From Nocardioides sp. dk884 (GTDB lineage: Bacteria; Actinomycetota; Actinomycetes; Propionibacteriales; Nocardioidaceae): a stretch of DNA of 64,000 nucleotides. Position 1 is the first letter of the stretch. The number at the start of each line of letters is the position of its first letter. Under the pieces are notes generated by a model that saw only the letters and a list, made by a program, of their open reading frames with translations, did no database searches and had not been told where the DNA came from. The translations under genes and the position numbers were made by a program. Below, in pieces: positions 61,879-64,000 of the stretch. Location of the stretch: assembly GCF_009557055.1 (NCBI RefSeq), contig NZ_CP045649.1:248001-312000 (forward strand). Reading direction: 5' to 3'.

Positions 61879-62621
61879 CGCTCGCCCCGCAGCGTCGCGA
61901 CCAGCGCGTCGGGCGTGGGGTCGAGGAGGTGCGCACGGACCGCGCCGTCGGCGAGCACCACCACGTCGTCGGCGTACGCCGCCGCGTCGAGCTCGTGGGT
62001 GACCATCACGACCGTCTGGCCGAGCTCGCGCACCGAGTGGCGCAGCAGGTCGAGGACCTCGGCGGAGGTCTCGCTGTCCAGGTTGCCGGTCGGCTCGTCG
62101 GCGAAGACCACCGCGGGCCCGGTGATCAGGGCGCGGGCGATCGCGACGCGCTGCTGCTGGCCGCCGGAGAGCTCGCTGGGCCGGTGGCTCAGGCGATCGG
62201 TGAGCCCGAGGATCTCCACGAGGCGGGTGAAGCGCTCGGGGTCGGCTTGGCGTCCGGCGAGCTCGAGGGGGAGGCGGATGTTCTGCTCGGCGGTGAGCAT
62301 CGGCAGCAGGTTGAAGGCCTGGAACACGAAGCCCAGCTGCTCGCGGCGAAACGTCGTCAGCTGGTCGTCGGTGAGCCGCTCCAGCGAGCGCCCGGCGACG
62401 GTGACCGTGCCCGAGGTCGGCTGGTCGAGGCCCGCCAGGCAGTGCATCAGGGTGGACTTCCCGGACCCGGACGGGCCCATGATCGCGGTGAAGCGGCCGC
62501 GGGGGAGGTCCAGGTCGACCCCGCGCAGGGCGGAGACGAGGGTGTCGCCGCGGCCGTAGGTGCGGGTCAGGGCGCGGGCGCTGGCGGCCACGCTGGTGGA
62601 GGTGTCGAGCATCTGGGTCAT
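61875..62621 (-). CDS. ABC transporter ATP-binding protein, MacB/LolD-type
   Basis: A 248-residue ATPase partner of the permease. Walker [20 protein letters not shown]-loop VFQAFNLLP, signature [16 protein letters not shown], Walker [13 protein letters not shown] and switch [12 protein letters not shown] are all intact. ATGA overlap with the permease. No membrane-fusion protein gene is present, as usual in Gram-positives. An AAGACT hexamer lies 7 nt upstream of ATG 62621. Confidence 0.95.
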   Translation of the reverse strand: MTQMLDTSTSVAASARALTRTYGRGDTLVSALRGVDLDLPRGRFTAIMGPSGSGKSTLMHCLAGLDQPTSGTVTVAGRSLERLTDDQLTTFRREQLGFVFQAFNLLPMLTAEQNIRLPLELAGRQADPERFTRLVEILGLTDRLSHRPSELSGGQQQRVAIARALITGPAVVFADEPTGNLDSETSAEVLDLLRHSVRELGQTVVMVTHELDAAAYADDVVVLADGAVRAHLLDPTPDALVATLRGER

Positions 62622-62693
62622 GGCCCCGAGTCTTCGCGTCCGCGGGCCTGCGGTCGTCAGGCCGCGGTGTGGTCCGTCGTACGACCTGGGGAT

Positions 62694-62740
62694 GACAGCG
62701 GTGCTCGGCTGTCAGCCCGTGGCAGGGCAGCACCGCTGTC
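62694..62740. repeat. 47-bp palindromic element, left copy
   Basis: GACAGCGGTGCT at the left end and AGCACCGCTGTC at the right end form perfect 12-bp arms; GCTGTCAGCC lies in the loop. It is situated between the ABC ATPase gene (divergent) and the AbiEi/DUF559-like gene. A second copy of the same length, about 85 percent identical, follows that gene at 63734. Confidence 0.8.
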
Positions 62741-62799
62741 CTCCACAGCCGCCGCGCCGGCCGGTTGCCGGTCGCCACCGGGGCGCCGAGGGTGACGGC

Positions 62800-63726
62800 G
62801 TGGACCCGTTCGCCGACCTCCTGCACCACCAGCACGGCGTGCTGAGCCGCGCGCAGGCGCTGCGTGGGGGGCTGCAGGAGCACGACCTGCGCCGCCGGAT
62901 CAGGCGCCGCGAGTGGGCGGTGGTCCATCCGGGGGTGTACGTCGAGCACACCGGTCCCTTGACGACTCACCAGCAGCACTGGGCGGCAGTCCTCGCCATG
63001 GCACCCGCCGCGCTGTCGCACGCCTCCGCCCTCGCGGTGGCCGCCGGCACCGCGCCCCCGGCAGTGATCCACGTGATGGTGGACCGCGACCGGGTGGTGG
63101 CCGCGCCGCGCGGCGTGGTTCGGCACCGGGTGGCCGACTTCGAGGGCAAGGTGCTGACCAGTTCCTCCCCGCCGCGCCAACGGCTCGAGGAGGCGGTGCT
63201 CGACGTGGCCGCGGAGTCGGTGCGCGACCTGGATGCCGTGGCGGTGCTGTGCGAGGTCGTCGGCACCCGTCGTACGACGCCGGCGCGGGTGCGGACCGCG
63301 CTCGACGCACGGAGTCGCCTCGCGCGGCGTGCGCTCCTGGAACAGGTCCTCGACGATCTCGAGGCGGGGGCCTGCTCGGCGCTGGAGCAGGGCTACCTGC
63401 AACGGGTCGAGCGAGCCCACGGGCTGCCCGCCGCCGGGCGCCAGGTGCGGGCGTCGGGACGCGGCCGCGTCTACCGCGACGTGGAGTACCGGCCGTGGGG
63501 CCTGGTGGTGGAGCTCGACGGCCGGGCGTTCCACACGAGCGTGCGCGACCGGGCGCGCGACCTCGACCGGGACCTCGCCGCCGCCGTGACCGGCCGGGAC
63601 ACGGTGCGGCTCGGCTGGGGTCAGGTGTACGCCGGGTCCTGCGCGACGGCCACCGCGATCGGCACGCTGCTGCGGCGGCGTGGCTGGCCGGGGGAGCCGA
63701 CCGCGTGCGCCGACTGCGGCCGCTGA
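62800..63726 (+). CDS. AbiEi-type HTH plus DUF559/nuclease-like domain protein
   Basis: A 308-residue protein with an N-terminal AbiEi_4-like winged-helix (about 1-50: PFADLLHHQHGVLSRAQALRGG, RRRIRRREWAVVHPGVYVEH, piecewise) and a central linker. The C-terminal DUF559/Vsr-like endonuclease-fold region (about 205-300: VEYRPWGLVVELDGRAFH, RDLDRDLAAAVTGRDTVRLGW) carries Glu and Asp in the usual E-x-D spacing. Proteins of this type are frequent in Nocardioides and are annotated as type IV antitoxin-domain proteins, but no cognate toxin is adjacent. GTG 62800 follows GAGGGTGA. Bracketed by 47-bp palindromic repeats. Confidence 0.8.
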   Translation: MDPFADLLHHQHGVLSRAQALRGGLQEHDLRRRIRRREWAVVHPGVYVEHTGPLTTHQQHWAAVLAMAPAALSHASALAVAAGTAPPAVIHVMVDRDRVVAAPRGVVRHRVADFEGKVLTSSSPPRQRLEEAVLDVAAESVRDLDAVAVLCEVVGTRRTTPARVRTALDARSRLARRALLEQVLDDLEAGACSALEQGYLQRVERAHGLPAAGRQVRASGRGRVYRDVEYRPWGLVVELDGRAFHTSVRDRARDLDRDLAAAVTGRDTVRLGWGQVYAGSCATATAIGTLLRRRGWPGEPTACADCGR

Positions 63727-63733
63727 GGAGGGA

Positions 63734-63780
63734 GACAGCGGTGCGCAGCTGTCAGCCGGTGACTGGGGAGCACCGCCGTC
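63734..63780. repeat. 47-bp palindromic element, right copy
   Basis: Same 47-bp length and orientation as 62694-62740, with 40 of 47 bases matching. Arms GACAGCGGTGC / GCACCGCCGTC differ by one base. It starts 8 bp after the AbiEi/DUF559-like stop and its end overlaps the stop codon of the LuxR-type regulator gene on the other strand. Confidence 0.8.
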
Positions 63781-64000
63781 AGCCGACCAGCCCGGCGTCG
63801 TAGGTCAGCACCACGAGCTGCACCCGGTCGCGCGAGCCGGTCTTGGCCAGCAGCCGGCTCACGTGGGTCTTGACCGTGGCCTCGGCGACCACGAGCTCGG
63901 CGGCGATCTCGGTGTTGGACAGCCCGCGCCCGACGAGCACCAGCACCTCGCGCTCCCGCTCGGTGAGGGCGGCCAGGCGGGGGTCGGGGGCGGAGCTGCT
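63779..64000 (-). CDS. LuxR-type response regulator, C-terminal DNA-binding domain (partial)
   Basis: The last 73 residues of a NarL/LuxR-family regulator; the receiver domain lies outside the window. The GerE/LuxR helix-turn-helix is complete: [47 protein letters not shown] (piecewise), then [18 protein letters not shown]. Because it converges on the AbiEi gene, the stop at 63779-63781 overlaps the right 47-bp palindrome. The usual neighbour would be a histidine kinase gene upstream, beyond 64000. Confidence 0.9.
   Translation of the reverse strand, partial: SSSAPDPRLAALTEREREVLVLVGRGLSNTEIAAELVVAEATVKTHVSRLLAKTGSRDRVQLVVLTYDAGLVG

Noticed and set aside
59479..63534. Single long minus-strand frame that would fuse the ABC permease to upstream sequence
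   Set aside because: The upstream part is antisense to the AbiEi/DUF559-like gene and overlaps the ABC ATPase in another frame. Permease homology starts at MRTVLL (61878).
62800..63726. Complete AbiE abortive-infection system
   Set aside because: No AbiEii nucleotidyltransferase is encoded beside it; only an AbiEi-like N-terminal domain is present.

Overview
The window is very GC-rich chromosomal DNA from an actinobacterium, most likely a Nocardioides relative (family Nocardioidaceae). This placement is inferred from the ponA-whiB4-ArsA-like order known from mycobacteria, a WhiB regulator, WXG100/EccC/EccD type VII secretion genes, an uncoupled tRNA-Ser/SRP RNA/dnaX/ybaB/recR/lysC/asd block and codon use. 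No 16S gene or other taxonomic marker is present, so the genus is not proven.

Layout. 1-4042 (minus): trehalose/glycogen genes treY (cut by the window edge) and treX. 4204-6182: acyl-CoA dehydrogenase and a VIT-family membrane protein. 6210-9886: a small unknown, RNA 2',3'-cyclic phosphodiesterase and aminopeptidase N. 9991-12829: three-gene NAD(P) transhydrogenase operon. 13084-14815: upp and the tadA pair. 14878-16290: secreted Pro/Thr-tailed protein, followed by tRNA-Ser(CGA). 17081-20830: Nudix, YnfA, gamma-carbonic-anhydrase-like and an old-yellow-enzyme/2,4-dienoyl-CoA-reductase-like protein. 20915-22224: first IS30-family element. 22326-24600: MoxR ATPase and a VWA/CoxE-like partner carrying a frameshift. 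24705-27373 (minus): aminotransferase and KstD-like flavoprotein. 27469-30619: K+/H+ antiporter-type exchanger, a LytR_C pair, a 55-residue gene and a SnoaL-like protein. 30649-37349: a reduced type VII secretion locus (eccC, two WXG100 genes, eccD, an eccB stub). 37225-43901: tRNA-Ser(GGA), SRP RNA, dnaX (frame-broken), ybaB, recR, DUF5063, lysC and asd. 43932-46406: proline-rich membrane protein, tRNA-Pro, phosphoesterase and YqeY. 46493-51517: bifunctional PBP, WhiB4/WblA and two ArsA-like ATPases. 51519-54684: IclR regulator, succinyl-CoA:3-oxoacid CoA transferase and an NmrA-like reductase. 54705-57423: MFS exporter and a non-canonical NRAMP protein. 57495-58747: second IS30-family element. 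58857-63726: YdeI-like protein, MacB/FtsX-type ABC exporter and an AbiEi/DUF559-like protein. 63779-64000: C-terminal end of a LuxR-type response regulator.

Most of the window is housekeeping. The unexpected layer is non-coding. (i) There are four copies of a roughly 63-bp palindrome (arms beginning GCGCAATTGCTGGG), and two of the four are interrupted in the loop by two different IS30-family elements. (ii) Four intergenic loci carry 3-4 tandem copies of a 22-bp unit built on GAGTCGGCGCCAATGG. (iii) A 47-bp palindrome occurs on both sides of the AbiEi/DUF559-like gene. (iv) Many genes have a TANNNT-like hexamer exactly 6 nt before the start codon, the signature of leaderless transcripts. I used this spacing to choose many starts.

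Two genes (the VWA gene and dnaX) each need one extra base to be whole. Sequencing error is the simplest explanation, but real frameshifts cannot be excluded from the sequence alone.
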